Part shown: positions 53,265 to 61,362 of the stretch, piece by piece | Layout: every line of letters begins with the position of its first letter | How positions within the stretch are numbered: the first letter of the stretch is position 1 | DNA from: Bog-375 sp049698695 | Lineage (GTDB): Bacteria; Acidobacteriota; Terriglobia; Bryobacterales; Bryobacteraceae | Reading direction: 5' to 3' | DNA: 64,000 bases | Assembly (NCBI GenBank): GCA_049698695.1 | Contig: JBAVYH010000168.1 | Span: forward strand, 1 to 64,000 | Notes under the pieces: model-generated | Database searches by the model: none | Told to the model about the DNA's origin: nothing | Seen by the model: the letters and a program-made list of their open reading frames with translations, nothing else | Position numbers and translations under genes: made by a program

Positions 53265-54488
53265 TCAGTTGGTTGGCCGGCTCTGCGCGGCGACCTGCGC
53301 CCTGCGCCGCGCCAGCAGCAAGTTGGAATTGACCTTGCCGTATCCGTAGCCAATGCGGAAGGGCAGGGGACGCACGCCGGCCTCGTGGTAGGCCTTTTGC
53401 AGATCGGGCTGAATCAGGTAGCGGAAGCTGCCGTATGGGCGCGTGTACTCGCCGAAAAGCTGCACCTTCCAGGTCTGCGGATCGAAGAAGTGGAACGGAA
53501 TACCCGAATCATCCTGTAATACCGCCAGGCTGTTGGCCAGGATTAGGTTGCGAATTATCGAGAACTCGTCCCGGTGCGTCATATAGGAGGTGGCCTTGAG
53601 CAGCGTGACGGCCCCTTTCAACCCCCCGGCATACTTGACGAATTGCGGGTTCGTCTTGAGGTGTTCGTCGTCCAGGTTGATGGTCAGGTAGTACATCTGG
53701 TGCACCGACTGGTCCAGGTCGGAGCGATACTCGATTTGCAGTCCCTTGTCGCCGTATGGGGTGCGCGGCTTGTAGCTACGGTCGCGGTCGATCAGCTTGC
53801 CGGCATCGTCCAGGCGCGTGTAGCGGAAGCCCAGAATGGTGTTGTGCAGGCGCACCAGCACCTCCAGGATCGGCAGCAGCAGGCCATCGGTGACTTGCCC
53901 GCGGAACTGGCGGTCCATTTCGCGGGTAATAAAGAAGCTGCGGCCGAGCACGGAGCCCATCGTGTCCCGCGTTGCCGCCAGATAGTCCGCCAGGTCCTGT
54001 TTCCGGCTAAGCTGCTTGACGGTCGGCAGGGTTCCGGATGGTTCCAGCGCCACCAGAACGTAAGTGGCGTTATCCGGAAAGCATGCCGTGGCATAGAGCG
54101 CGTCCGGACCGCTGAACGGGTAGAAGACGGTCGCCCTGCGGAGGGCCGCGTCGGATAACTCAGCCTTCGCAAACTCGTGCAGGCCGGCGGCCAGCGTGCC
54201 GTCCAGGTTATGCCAAGCCGCATCCAGACGGGCGCGGTGGTCGGTCCAGGCCTCGGTTTGTTCCAGGTCCGCGAACGGGCTGCCAGGGTTCGCCGGGACT
54301 CCGGCCAGGAAGCGGGCCGTATCGTCCGCCTCCCGGTTTTCCGGCACCCGAGCCGGCACCTCAGGAGCGGACTCTTTTTTTTCAGTGGAGACTGCCGCAG
54401 GCGGGGCGGAGTGTCCGCAGCCAAGCGAAACGGTGGCCAAGGCGAACAGAAGGGTAACTAAGAGAGAAGTTCGGTATCGTATGATCAC
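53265..54488 (-). CDS. Exported lipoprotein-like protein of unknown function
   Basis: A protein of 407 residues from GTG 54486-54488, with a lipoprotein-type signal (IIRYRTSLLVTLLFALATVSLGCG). The frame is open much further upstream (to 55298), but that part overlaps the divergent H-protein-like gene and has no family features. The mature part is an alpha/beta domain (DLEQTEAWTDHRARLDAAWHNLD; FYPFSGPDALYATACFPDN; YVLVALEPSG; FSIIRNLILANSLAVLQDDSGIPFHFFDPQ). I do not recognise the family. It is divergent from the redox operon. Confidence 0.75.
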   Translation of the reverse strand: MIIRYRTSLLVTLLFALATVSLGCGHSAPPAAVSTEKKESAPEVPARVPENREADDTARFLAGVPANPGSPFADLEQTEAWTDHRARLDAAWHNLDGTLAAGLHEFAKAELSDAALRRATVFYPFSGPDALYATACFPDNATYVLVALEPSGTLPTVKQLSRKQDLADYLAATRDTMGSVLGRSFFITREMDRQFRGQVTDGLLLPILEVLVRLHNTILGFRYTRLDDAGKLIDRDRSYKPRTPYGDKGLQIEYRSDLDQSVHQMYYLTINLDDEHLKTNPQFVKYAGGLKGAVTLLKATSYMTHRDEFSIIRNLILANSLAVLQDDSGIPFHFFDPQTWKVQLFGEYTRPYGSFRYLIQPDLQKAYHEAGVRPLPFRIGYGYGKVNSNLLLARRRAQVAAQSRPTN

Positions 54489-54630
54489 ACGCAAGAGCTC
54501 TTTCGATGTTGTAGGATTCCGCGACCGTGCCGTCGTGTTTTGCAACAGGGCACGAAACTCGTTAATTTGATTGCAGTTCATAGCGTTTTTCGACATACCT
54601 GCCGTCGAATATTTCAACACAGACCGCCGA

Positions 54631-54644
54631 TGCGGAATACCGCA
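54631..54644 (+). promoter_or_regulatory. Dyad symmetry upstream of the sigma-54 promoter (possible activator site)
   Basis: TGCGG (54631-54635) and CCGCA (54640-54644) form a perfect inverted repeat around AATA. It lies 55 bases upstream of the candidate -24/-12 promoter, where NtrC-type activators can bind. The operon encodes such an activator. Confidence 0.35.
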
Positions 54645-54698
54645 CCGATCTATCTGCTTCATTCTGCAACGGATAAAGAGGTAAAAAACTCCGCTTTT

Positions 54699-54714
54699 TG
54701 GCCATTGCCGTGCC
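54699..54714 (+). promoter_or_regulatory. Candidate sigma-54 (-24/-12) promoter of the redox operon
   Basis: TGGC at 54699-54702 and GTGC at 54710-54713 place the invariant GG and GC exactly ten bases apart, as in the TGGCAC-N5-TTGC consensus. The predicted start near 54725 leaves a 19-base leader before the ATG at 54744, with a ribosome site (GGATCGAAGAG) in it. The sigma-54 activator encoded at 59318-60682 is the obvious candidate regulator. Confidence 0.5.
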
Positions 54715-54743
54715 CTGTACAGAATCAGAAAGGATCGAAGAGT

Positions 54744-55415
54744 ATGACAGTCATTCTGGTTCTCGTCACGTTTCTGACCTTCATCGTATTGGATTATTTC
54801 CTGAATCGCAAGAAGGCGCTCAACACCGTTACCGTCGCTGAGCGCGTTATGGCCCCGCTTGCGGCCGGCGCGGATTACGTCAGTGGGTTCCACACCCCGG
54901 GACAGGTTTCCTACCACCCCGGACACACCTGGCTGGTGCAAGAGCGCAAGAGCATGGTGCGCGTCGGTGCGGACGAGTTTGCCGCGGCGCTGGCGGGAAA
55001 GATCGAGAAAATCGAGCTTCCCAAGCCCGGCCAGTGGGTCCGTCAGGGCCAAAAAATCCTCTCCTTCTGCCGTAACGGCGAGAAGGCCGAAATGGTTTCG
55101 CCCACCGAAGGTGAGGTCATGGCCGTTAACCCGGAGGTAGTCAACAACCCGGCGCTGGTGCGCAGCGACCCGTACGGCAAAGGCTGGTTGCTGACAATTA
55201 ATGTTCCGGATGAGGAAAGCACTACTCGTAACCTGATACCAAATGGCTTGGTTCATGAGTGGATGCGCTTGGCTGTGGACCGTCTGTACAGCCGCCAACC
55301 GATGCTGGCTGGCGCCGCCGCAGCCGATGGCGGACGTCCCGCCGAGGATCTGCTGGCGGAAGTTCCCGACGCCAACTGGAAGCAGATCACCAGCGAGTTC
55401 TTCCTCACGGCGTAA
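54744..55415 (+). CDS. Membrane-anchored glycine-cleavage H-protein-like (lipoyl-fold) protein
   Basis: A 223-residue protein: one N-terminal helix (about residues 2-20, VILVLVTFLTFIVLDYF) and a GcvH-like beta sandwich (YHPGHTWLVQERKSMVRVGADEFAAALAGKIEKIELPKPGQWVRQG; then VSPTEGEVMAVNPEVVNNPALVRSDPYGKGWLLTI), as in GcvH. The hairpin that carries the lipoyl Lys is shortened by about two residues: NGEKAEMVSP instead of ESVKAxSDIYAP. Lys114 may still be modified but its geometry differs. No glycine-cleavage genes are near. It heads the redox gene set and has the sigma-54-like promoter. Confidence 0.82.
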   Translation: MTVILVLVTFLTFIVLDYFLNRKKALNTVTVAERVMAPLAAGADYVSGFHTPGQVSYHPGHTWLVQERKSMVRVGADEFAAALAGKIEKIELPKPGQWVRQGQKILSFCRNGEKAEMVSPTEGEVMAVNPEVVNNPALVRSDPYGKGWLLTINVPDEESTTRNLIPNGLVHEWMRLAVDRLYSRQPMLAGAAAADGGRPAEDLLAEVPDANWKQITSEFFLTA

Positions 55416-55722
55416 GGATTCCCAGGGGATGCTCTTGACTGCGGTGACAGGGATGCTGCTTCCATCCGGCCGAGCCCTGATGAGATCGCCCGCCCCATTC
55501 GTCGACCAGGCGGATTGAGGCGGGCATCCTGCCCGGGCTTAGCCGAACCTTCACCTCCAAACTCTGCTACATGGTTTTTCCCGCTGGCGAGCGCCCGGTG
55601 GCGAAAATCGACGCTGGAGCGGTCGGATCGAGGCACCCTCAGGTGATGTCGATAACCAGATATGTCATTTTTTTCTACACATTGAGGTCAATTTCTGCTA
55701 AAACAGAGTTAGAGGTCTGTAT
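55416..55722. other. Intergenic region between the H-protein-like gene and the ferredoxin gene
   Basis: About 307 bases without a gene. It contains a short perfect hairpin GGGCA/TGCCC (55522-55534) and an AT-rich stretch from about 55660 to 55722, just before the ferredoxin-subunit ATG, that may hold a promoter. I found no second -24/-12 pair here. Confidence 0.5.
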
Positions 55723-56511
55723 ATGCCTAAAGCGATCCTCTATGACAGTACCCTCTGCATAGGCTGTCGGGCCTGCGAGGGTGCCTGCGCGGAGCGTTGG
55801 GGCCTCCCATACAACGACAAGATCGCCGCCGAGGAAACGCTCTCAGCTCACAAGCTCACCACCATAGTGACGCATGGCGATCATTTCTGCCGCCGCTTGT
55901 GTATGAATTGTCTACAGCCGGCCTGCGCCTCAGTTTGCCCGGTCGGTGCTCTGCAGAAAACCGCGCTCGGCCCCGTGATTTACGAGGCTTCCAAGTGCAT
56001 CGGCTGCCGGTATTGCGTGGAGGCCTGCCCGTTCCAGGTGCCCACGTATGAATGGTCGAGTCGGCTGCCGCGGATGCGCAAGTGCGACATGTGTTATGCG
56101 CGCCAGAGCGCCGGGAAGCTGACGGCGTGCGCCGAAATCTGCCCCGTGCATGCCACCATCAGCGGCGACCGTGATGAGCTGATTGCCGAAGCGCGCTCGC
56201 GCCTGGCGGCCACGCCGGGCCAGTACTACCAAAAGATCTATGGCCTTTCCGTGGTGGGCGGCACGTCGGTGCTGTTTCTTTCGGCGGTGCCGTTCGAGCA
56301 AATCGGCCTGCGCACCAACCTGCCGAACGAGCCGATGCCGATGCTCACCTGGCGCGTGTTGGAATTGTTGCCGGACGTGGTTTCGACCGGCTCCATTCTG
56401 CTGGGCGGCATCTGGTGGATCACCAACCGCCGCGCCGAAGTGGCGCGCGAGGAAGGACCGCCTGGGCGCCAGAAGGGACCGCGTACACGCAAGGAGGGAT
56501 CGGGCCAATGA
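55723..56511 (+). CDS. 4Fe-4S dicluster ferredoxin-type subunit (HybA/NrfC-like) with C-terminal helix
   Basis: A 262-residue electron-transfer protein with sixteen cluster cysteines in four groups: 12, 15, 18, 22; 60, 63, 68, 72; 92, 95, 98, 102; 121, 124, 136, 140. This is the full set for four [4Fe-4S] clusters, as in HybA, NrfC and PsrB. A single membrane helix (about residues 215-235, VVSTGSILLGGIWWITN) anchors it. No Tat or Sec signal is present, so the iron-sulfur part is cytoplasmic unless carried by a partner. It overlaps the NrfD-like gene by 4 bases. Confidence 0.92.
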   Translation: MPKAILYDSTLCIGCRACEGACAERWGLPYNDKIAAEETLSAHKLTTIVTHGDHFCRRLCMNCLQPACASVCPVGALQKTALGPVIYEASKCIGCRYCVEACPFQVPTYEWSSRLPRMRKCDMCYARQSAGKLTACAEICPVHATISGDRDELIAEARSRLAATPGQYYQKIYGLSVVGGTSVLFLSAVPFEQIGLRTNLPNEPMPMLTWRVLELLPDVVSTGSILLGGIWWITNRRAEVAREEGPPGRQKGPRTRKEGSGQ

Positions 56512-57677
56512 CGGCGAAGCTGCCGAAAATCACGGTGTGGCGGGCGATTTTCGCCGCGATTCTGCTCAGCGGGGCGTATGCGACCTATCTCCGCATTTTC
56601 CACGGCCTCGGCGGTTCCACCAACCTGAGCGACAAATTCCCTTGGGGTCTCTGGATCGGCTTCGACGTGATGGGTGGCGTGGGTCTGGCGTCTGGCGGGT
56701 TCACCCTGGTGGCGATGGTGCATATCTTCAACGTCAAGCAATACCGCCCGGTGTTGCGCCCCGCCATTCTCACCGCCTTCCTGGGTTATCTGCTGGTGAC
56801 GTTGGGCCTGCTTTACGACGTCGGCCGTCCCGACCGCATGTGGCATCCGCTGGTGATGTGGAATCCACACTCGGTGATGTTCGAAGTGGCCTGGTGCGTG
56901 ACACTCTATACCTCCGTTTTGTTCCTCGAGTTCGTTCCCATGGTGTTCGAGCGCTTCGGCCTGCACAAACCAATGGAGTGGATTCACCGCATCTCGGTAC
57001 CACTGATGATTCTGGGCGTGCTGCTTTCCACTCTGCATCAGAGTTCCCTGGGCACGCTGTTCCTGATCGTGCCGGAGAAGGAGTACCCGCTGTGGTATAC
57101 GCCGATTCTGCCGGTCTTATTTTTTATTTCGGCGATCGGGGTGGGGCTGGCGATGACGATTTTCGAATCCTGGCACAGCAGCCGCGCCTTCGGACGCGCG
57201 CTGGAGGTGCCGCTGCTGGCCAGCATCGCGCGCGTGCTGGCGGTGACCATGAGCGTGTATCTCTGGATCCGCTTCCTCGACCTGGCGCAGCGCGGCCAGC
57301 TCCACCTGCTGCTGCGGAACCGCACCGAAACCTGGCTGTTCGCGCTCGAGATCGCGCTGGCGCTGGTTCCCACCGCGCTCCTCTACCAGTCGCGCATCCG
57401 GCGCAACCCGGCCGCCCTGTATGCCTGCTCCGTGATGATGGTGTTCAGCTTCATCGCCAACCGGCTCAACGTGGCCATCACCGGCATGGAGGTGGGAAGC
57501 GGGACGCACTACATTCCGAAGTGGAGCGAAGTGTCGGTGACGCTGATGTTGGTGGCCTTTGGTTTTGCGATTTTCCGTGTGATCGGGCAGTATTTCCCCG
57601 TTTTTGAGGCGCACTCGCTGGAGTCTGCGGCCCAGGACGGGGTGGAACGGGAGGTCGACCCGCTCGCGGTAGGATGA
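56508..57677 (+). CDS. NrfD/HybB-type polytopic quinone-reactive membrane subunit
   Basis: A 389-residue protein with about ten hydrophobic helices of the NrfD/PsrC/HybB family (LWIGFDVMGGVGLASGGFTLVAMVHIF; GRPDRMWHPLVMWNPHSVMFEVAWCVTLYTSVLFLEF). It exchanges electrons between quinones and an iron-sulfur subunit. The ATG at 56508 overlaps the ferredoxin gene stop and has AAGGAGG upstream. No molybdopterin, hydrogenase or cytochrome catalytic subunit follows. Its stop is overlapped by the kinase gene (ATGA). Confidence 0.92.
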   Translation: MTAKLPKITVWRAIFAAILLSGAYATYLRIFHGLGGSTNLSDKFPWGLWIGFDVMGGVGLASGGFTLVAMVHIFNVKQYRPVLRPAILTAFLGYLLVTLGLLYDVGRPDRMWHPLVMWNPHSVMFEVAWCVTLYTSVLFLEFVPMVFERFGLHKPMEWIHRISVPLMILGVLLSTLHQSSLGTLFLIVPEKEYPLWYTPILPVLFFISAIGVGLAMTIFESWHSSRAFGRALEVPLLASIARVLAVTMSVYLWIRFLDLAQRGQLHLLLRNRTETWLFALEIALALVPTALLYQSRIRRNPAALYACSVMMVFSFIANRLNVAITGMEVGSGTHYIPKWSEVSVTLMLVAFGFAIFRVIGQYFPVFEAHSLESAAQDGVEREVDPLAVG

Positions 57678-59269
57678 CCTTCTTCCGGTCAATCCGGCTC
57701 GGACTGGCCGCCAAGCTGGCGGTCAGCGTGATCGTGAGCACGGCGGTATTTTTTGCCCTTTTCGGCTTCATCAATCTCCGCGCCGAGCGCCGCCAGGCGG
57801 AAAGTTTGATGGTGCAATCGGCCGACCGGGTGGCGGACGTCATCCTGCGCAGCACCCGTTACGACATGATGCGCCATGACCGCGACGCGCTTTACAACGT
57901 GATGCAAGCGCTGGGCAGCGAGCCCGGCATCCAGCGCGTCCGCATCTTCAACCGCGACGGGCACATCATGTTTTCCACCGACGCGCGAGAAGTCAACACC
58001 GCCGTCGACAAGTCGGCCGAGGCCTGCTACGGTTGCCACGCGCAATCGCAGCCGCTCACCAAGCTCAACCGGCCGGACCGGGCGCGCCCGTTTTGGGACA
58101 AGCAAGGCCATCACCTGATCGCCGTCATCCAACCCATCGACAACGCGCCGGAATGCTCCACCGCCGCCTGCCACGTGCACCCCGCCAGCCAGCAGGTGCT
58201 GGGGGTAGTGGACGCGCAGTTGTCGCTCGCCCCGGTGGATGCGCAGATCGCGCACAACCAGGCGTCGCTTGGCTGGTTTCTGCTGGGCGGCATCCTGCTC
58301 GGTTCCGGGGTGGCCGTGGCCTTCATCTGGCGGGTGGTCTACCAGCCGGTGAAGGAGTTGATCGACGGCACGCACCGCGTGCGCGAAGGCGACCTGGACT
58401 ACCGCCTGCCGGTGCGCTCGGATGACGAACTGGGCGACCTGGCCGCCAGCTTCAACGAGATGACGGCACAGGTGGCCGGCGTCCAGGCCAGGATCGAGGA
58501 GCAGGTACGGCGCAAGACGGCCGAGCTGGAGCGTATCCACCGCACCCTGCTCAGTTCGGAAAAAATGGCCTCCATCGGCAAGCTCGCCGCCACCGTGGCG
58601 CATGAGATCAACAATCCGCTGTTCGGCATCCTGACCTACGCGCGGCTGGTGGAACGCGGCGTTCTCAAGTGCGACGCTCCCAACCGCGATGAGATGGCCG
58701 AACAGTTGCAAACCATCGAGCGAGAAAGCAAGCGGTGCGGTGAACTGGTGAAGAACCTGCTGACCTTCTCGCGGCAGAAGGCCAGCGAGCGCGCGCCCAA
58801 CGACCTGAACACCATCGTGCACCATGCCGTGCTGCTGGTGAAACACAAGCTGGAAATGCAGAACATCGAGCTGGTCGAACGGCTGGCGGAAGGCCTGCCG
58901 CCGGTGGATTGCGACGCCAATCAGATCCAGCAGCTCGCTTTGGTGCTGCTGGTGAACGCTTCGGAGGCGATGTCGTCGGGCGGCCGCCTGGAGGTAATCA
59001 CCGAGCTCGACGGCGCTACCGCCGAAGCTGCGCTGCGGGTGAAGGACACCGGATGCGGCATTCCGGCGGAGGTGTTGCCGCACATCTTCGACCCCTTCTT
59101 CACCACCAAGGAGGATCAGAACCGCACCGGCCTGGGCCTGGCGGTGGCGCACAGCATCGTGGAACAGCACGGCGGCGAGATCGTGGTTAACTCGACGCCG
59201 GGCCAGGGAACGGAATTCCGCGTGGCCCTGCCGCTGAGCGCGGCGGCGGTTGCGGCGGCGGGCGCATAG
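57674..59269 (+). CDS. Sensor histidine kinase with periplasmic c-type heme motifs
   Basis: A 531-residue membrane kinase: helix 1 (about 12-33), a periplasmic sensor domain (34-198), helix 2 (about 200-222), HAMP (about 223-275), phospho-acceptor His310 in KLAATVAHEINNPLFG, and an ATPase domain with the N-box LVLLVNASEAM, KDTGCGIP and GLGLAVAHSIVEQHGG. The sensor domain contains CYGCH (118-122), a canonical CxxCH heme-attachment motif, and CSTAACH (161-167), a CxxxxCH variant. Redox or gas sensing by heme is therefore likely. The gene overlaps the NrfD gene and precedes its response-regulator partner by 48 bases. Confidence 0.92.
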   Translation: MTFFRSIRLGLAAKLAVSVIVSTAVFFALFGFINLRAERRQAESLMVQSADRVADVILRSTRYDMMRHDRDALYNVMQALGSEPGIQRVRIFNRDGHIMFSTDAREVNTAVDKSAEACYGCHAQSQPLTKLNRPDRARPFWDKQGHHLIAVIQPIDNAPECSTAACHVHPASQQVLGVVDAQLSLAPVDAQIAHNQASLGWFLLGGILLGSGVAVAFIWRVVYQPVKELIDGTHRVREGDLDYRLPVRSDDELGDLAASFNEMTAQVAGVQARIEEQVRRKTAELERIHRTLLSSEKMASIGKLAATVAHEINNPLFGILTYARLVERGVLKCDAPNRDEMAEQLQTIERESKRCGELVKNLLTFSRQKASERAPNDLNTIVHHAVLLVKHKLEMQNIELVERLAEGLPPVDCDANQIQQLALVLLVNASEAMSSGGRLEVITELDGATAEAALRVKDTGCGIPAEVLPHIFDPFFTTKEDQNRTGLGLAVAHSIVEQHGGEIVVNSTPGQGTEFRVALPLSAAAVAAAGA

Positions 59270-59317
59270 GCGGAAAGGCGAGGCGGGACCAGACCGCACG
59301 TAAGACGGGAGGACGGT

Positions 59318-60682
59318 ATGGCAACAGCAGTGGATAGTACGGCGTCGGTGAAAACCAAGGGCAGAATCCTGATCGTCGATGACGAGCTGGTGGTCCGCGA
59401 TTCGCTGGGAAAGTGGTTCACCAGCGAGGGCTACACGGCGCGGCCGGTGGGCAGCGGGCGGGAAGCCCTGGAAACCATCCAGCAGGCGGAGTTCGATATT
59501 GCGCTGCTCGATATCAAGATGCCCGGCATGGACGGCATGGAGGTGCAGGCCCGGCTGCATGAGGCCGATCCGGACCTGACGGTGATTATCATGACCGGCT
59601 ACGCCTCGGTGGATACGGCCGTTCAGGCGCTGAAACGCGGGGCTTACGATTACATCACCAAGCCCGTGGATCCCGATGAGCTTTCGCACCTGGTGGAAAA
59701 AGCGCTCGAGCACAAGCGCACTCGGCGCGAGGTGGTGCGGCTGCGCGAGAACCTGCAGGAGGTCTCGCCCGGCACCGAGCTGATCGGCAAGAGCGCGGTG
59801 ATGAAAAAGGTGGTCGAGCTGATCGAGATGGTGGCGCCCACCGAGGCCTCCGTGCTCATCACCGGCGAAAGCGGCACCGGCAAGGAAGTGGTGGCTCGCG
59901 CCATTCACGCCGCCAGCCCGCGGCGCTATATGCCCATGGTCACCATCCATTGCGGCGCACTCACCGAGACGCTGCTCGAAAGCGAGCTGTTCGGCCACGA
60001 GAAAGGCTCGTTCACCGGGGCGCAATACCGCAAGAAGGGCAAGTTCGAAGTGGCCGATGGCGGCACGGTGTTTCTGGATGAAATCAGCGACATCAGCCTC
60101 CGGACCCAGACCGACCTGCTGCGCGTGCTGCAGGAAAAGGAAATCACCCGCGTGGGCGGCAATCAAACCATCAAAGTGGATTTTCGCGCCATCGCCGCCA
60201 CCAACAAGAACCTGGATGCGCTGGTCAAGGAGGGCGCCTTCCGCCCCGATCTCTACTATCGTCTGCACGTTTTTTGTATCGACCTGCCGGCGTTGCGCGA
60301 CCGCAAAGAAGACATTCCGCTGCTGGTCAACCACTTTCTCAACAAGTACGCCATGGCCACCAGCCGCCCGGCGCCGCAGATCGGCGGCGAGGCGCTGAAC
60401 CTGCTGATGCGTCATGACTGGCCGGGCAACGTGCGCGAGCTCGAGAACGCCGTCGAGCGCGCCCTGGTGGTGAGCCGCGGGCCGGAGATCCGCGCCGCGG
60501 ATTTTTCGTTCCAGTTCGAGGCCGACGCCCCTAAGGGCGGCCAGACGCTGGAGGACATCGGGCGCGCGCACATCGAGCGCGTCCTGCGCGAAACGCAGCA
60601 CAACCTGTCGCGCGCAGCGCGGATCCTCGATATCGACCGCACCACGCTGTACAACAAGCTGCGCCGTTACGGTTTGCGGTGA
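59318..60682 (+). CDS. NtrC-type sigma-54-dependent response regulator
   Basis: A 454-residue activator: receiver domain with phospho-acceptor D65 (IALLDIKMPGMDG), AAA+ domain with GESGTGKE (Walker A) and a sigma-54 contact loop reading GSFTGA (usual GAFTGA), and a C-terminal Fis-type HTH (LSRAARILDIDRTTLYNKLRRYGLR). It is the partner of the heme-motif kinase and should act at -24/-12 promoters such as the candidate at 54699-54714. The archaemetzincin gene overlaps its stop by 4 bases. Confidence 0.95.
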   Translation: MATAVDSTASVKTKGRILIVDDELVVRDSLGKWFTSEGYTARPVGSGREALETIQQAEFDIALLDIKMPGMDGMEVQARLHEADPDLTVIIMTGYASVDTAVQALKRGAYDYITKPVDPDELSHLVEKALEHKRTRREVVRLRENLQEVSPGTELIGKSAVMKKVVELIEMVAPTEASVLITGESGTGKEVVARAIHAASPRRYMPMVTIHCGALTETLLESELFGHEKGSFTGAQYRKKGKFEVADGGTVFLDEISDISLRTQTDLLRVLQEKEITRVGGNQTIKVDFRAIAATNKNLDALVKEGAFRPDLYYRLHVFCIDLPALRDRKEDIPLLVNHFLNKYAMATSRPAPQIGGEALNLLMRHDWPGNVRELENAVERALVVSRGPEIRAADFSFQFEADAPKGGQTLEDIGRAHIERVLRETQHNLSRAARILDIDRTTLYNKLRRYGLR

Positions 60683-61239
60683 AACCCATTCAACTCGTTC
60701 CGCTTGCCGGTTCGGGCGCGGACGGGTCCTTGCAGGAGCCGGCACTCAATCTGCTGGAGCAATTGGCGGCGGGGCTGGCGCGCACGTTTCGCGTGCCCTG
60801 CCGTCTCAGCCAGCGCAACCTGGAGCTGGGATTCGCGCTCGACGGGCGGCGCGGCCAGTATTACTCCAGCGTCATCCTGCAGGAGCTGGAGCGCGCCTGG
60901 GATCCGGACGCGCGCGTGCTCGGCGTCACTTCCTGCGACTTATACGTGCCCGTGCTGACATTCGTCTTCGGCGAGGCGCAACTGGATGGCAACTGCGCGG
61001 TGGTTTCGACGGCGCGCCTGGCCGAGCCTTTTTACGGCATGCCGCCCCGCGACGACCTGCTGCGCGACCGCTTGCTCAAGGAGGCCATTCACGAGCTGGG
61101 CCACACTTTCGGCCTGCGCCACTGCGGAGACTGGCGCTGCGTGATGACTTCCAGCCACGCCGTCGAACGCCTCGACGTCAAGACCAACGAGTTCTGTGCC
61201 CGCTGCCGGAAGCCGGTGTTCCAGAACGGATTCTGGTAG
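60679..61239 (+). CDS. Archaemetzincin-type zinc metalloprotease
   Basis: A 186-residue soluble protease of the archaemetzincin (AMZ) family. The motif HELGHTFGLRHC places zinc ligands at His138, His142 and His148. Conserved Cys149, Cys154, Met156 and a CxxC pair (173, 176) give the family pattern HExxHxxGxxHCx4CxM...CxxC for a second zinc. Start GTG 60679 overlaps the sigma-54 regulator stop (GTGA), so its translation is coupled. Bacterial members are rare and their substrates are unknown. No signal peptide, so cytoplasmic. Confidence 0.92.
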   Translation: MKPIQLVPLAGSGADGSLQEPALNLLEQLAAGLARTFRVPCRLSQRNLELGFALDGRRGQYYSSVILQELERAWDPDARVLGVTSCDLYVPVLTFVFGEAQLDGNCAVVSTARLAEPFYGMPPRDDLLRDRLLKEAIHELGHTFGLRHCGDWRCVMTSSHAVERLDVKTNEFCARCRKPVFQNGFW

Positions 61240-61362
61240 AGGGGATCTGCGCGTCAGCACTCCTGCTCTGTCCGGCAAGTCCGCCAACCCCATGCCTGGA
61301 AAAATCAGAACTTCAGCTACGATTGTGTGATACAGTTGTTGAGACGTTTTTTAAGGATAATT

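Noticed and set aside
54489..55298. Upstream extension of the lipoprotein gene to 677 codons
   Set aside because: It overlaps the H-protein-like gene, encodes no signal peptide, and the GTG at 54488 gives a proper export signal.
57689..60745. A 1018-codon open frame on the minus strand across the kinase and regulator genes
   Set aside because: It is antisense to two proteins with clear domains, and its product is His/Gln/Arg-rich with no known fold, as expected from GC-rich codon bias.
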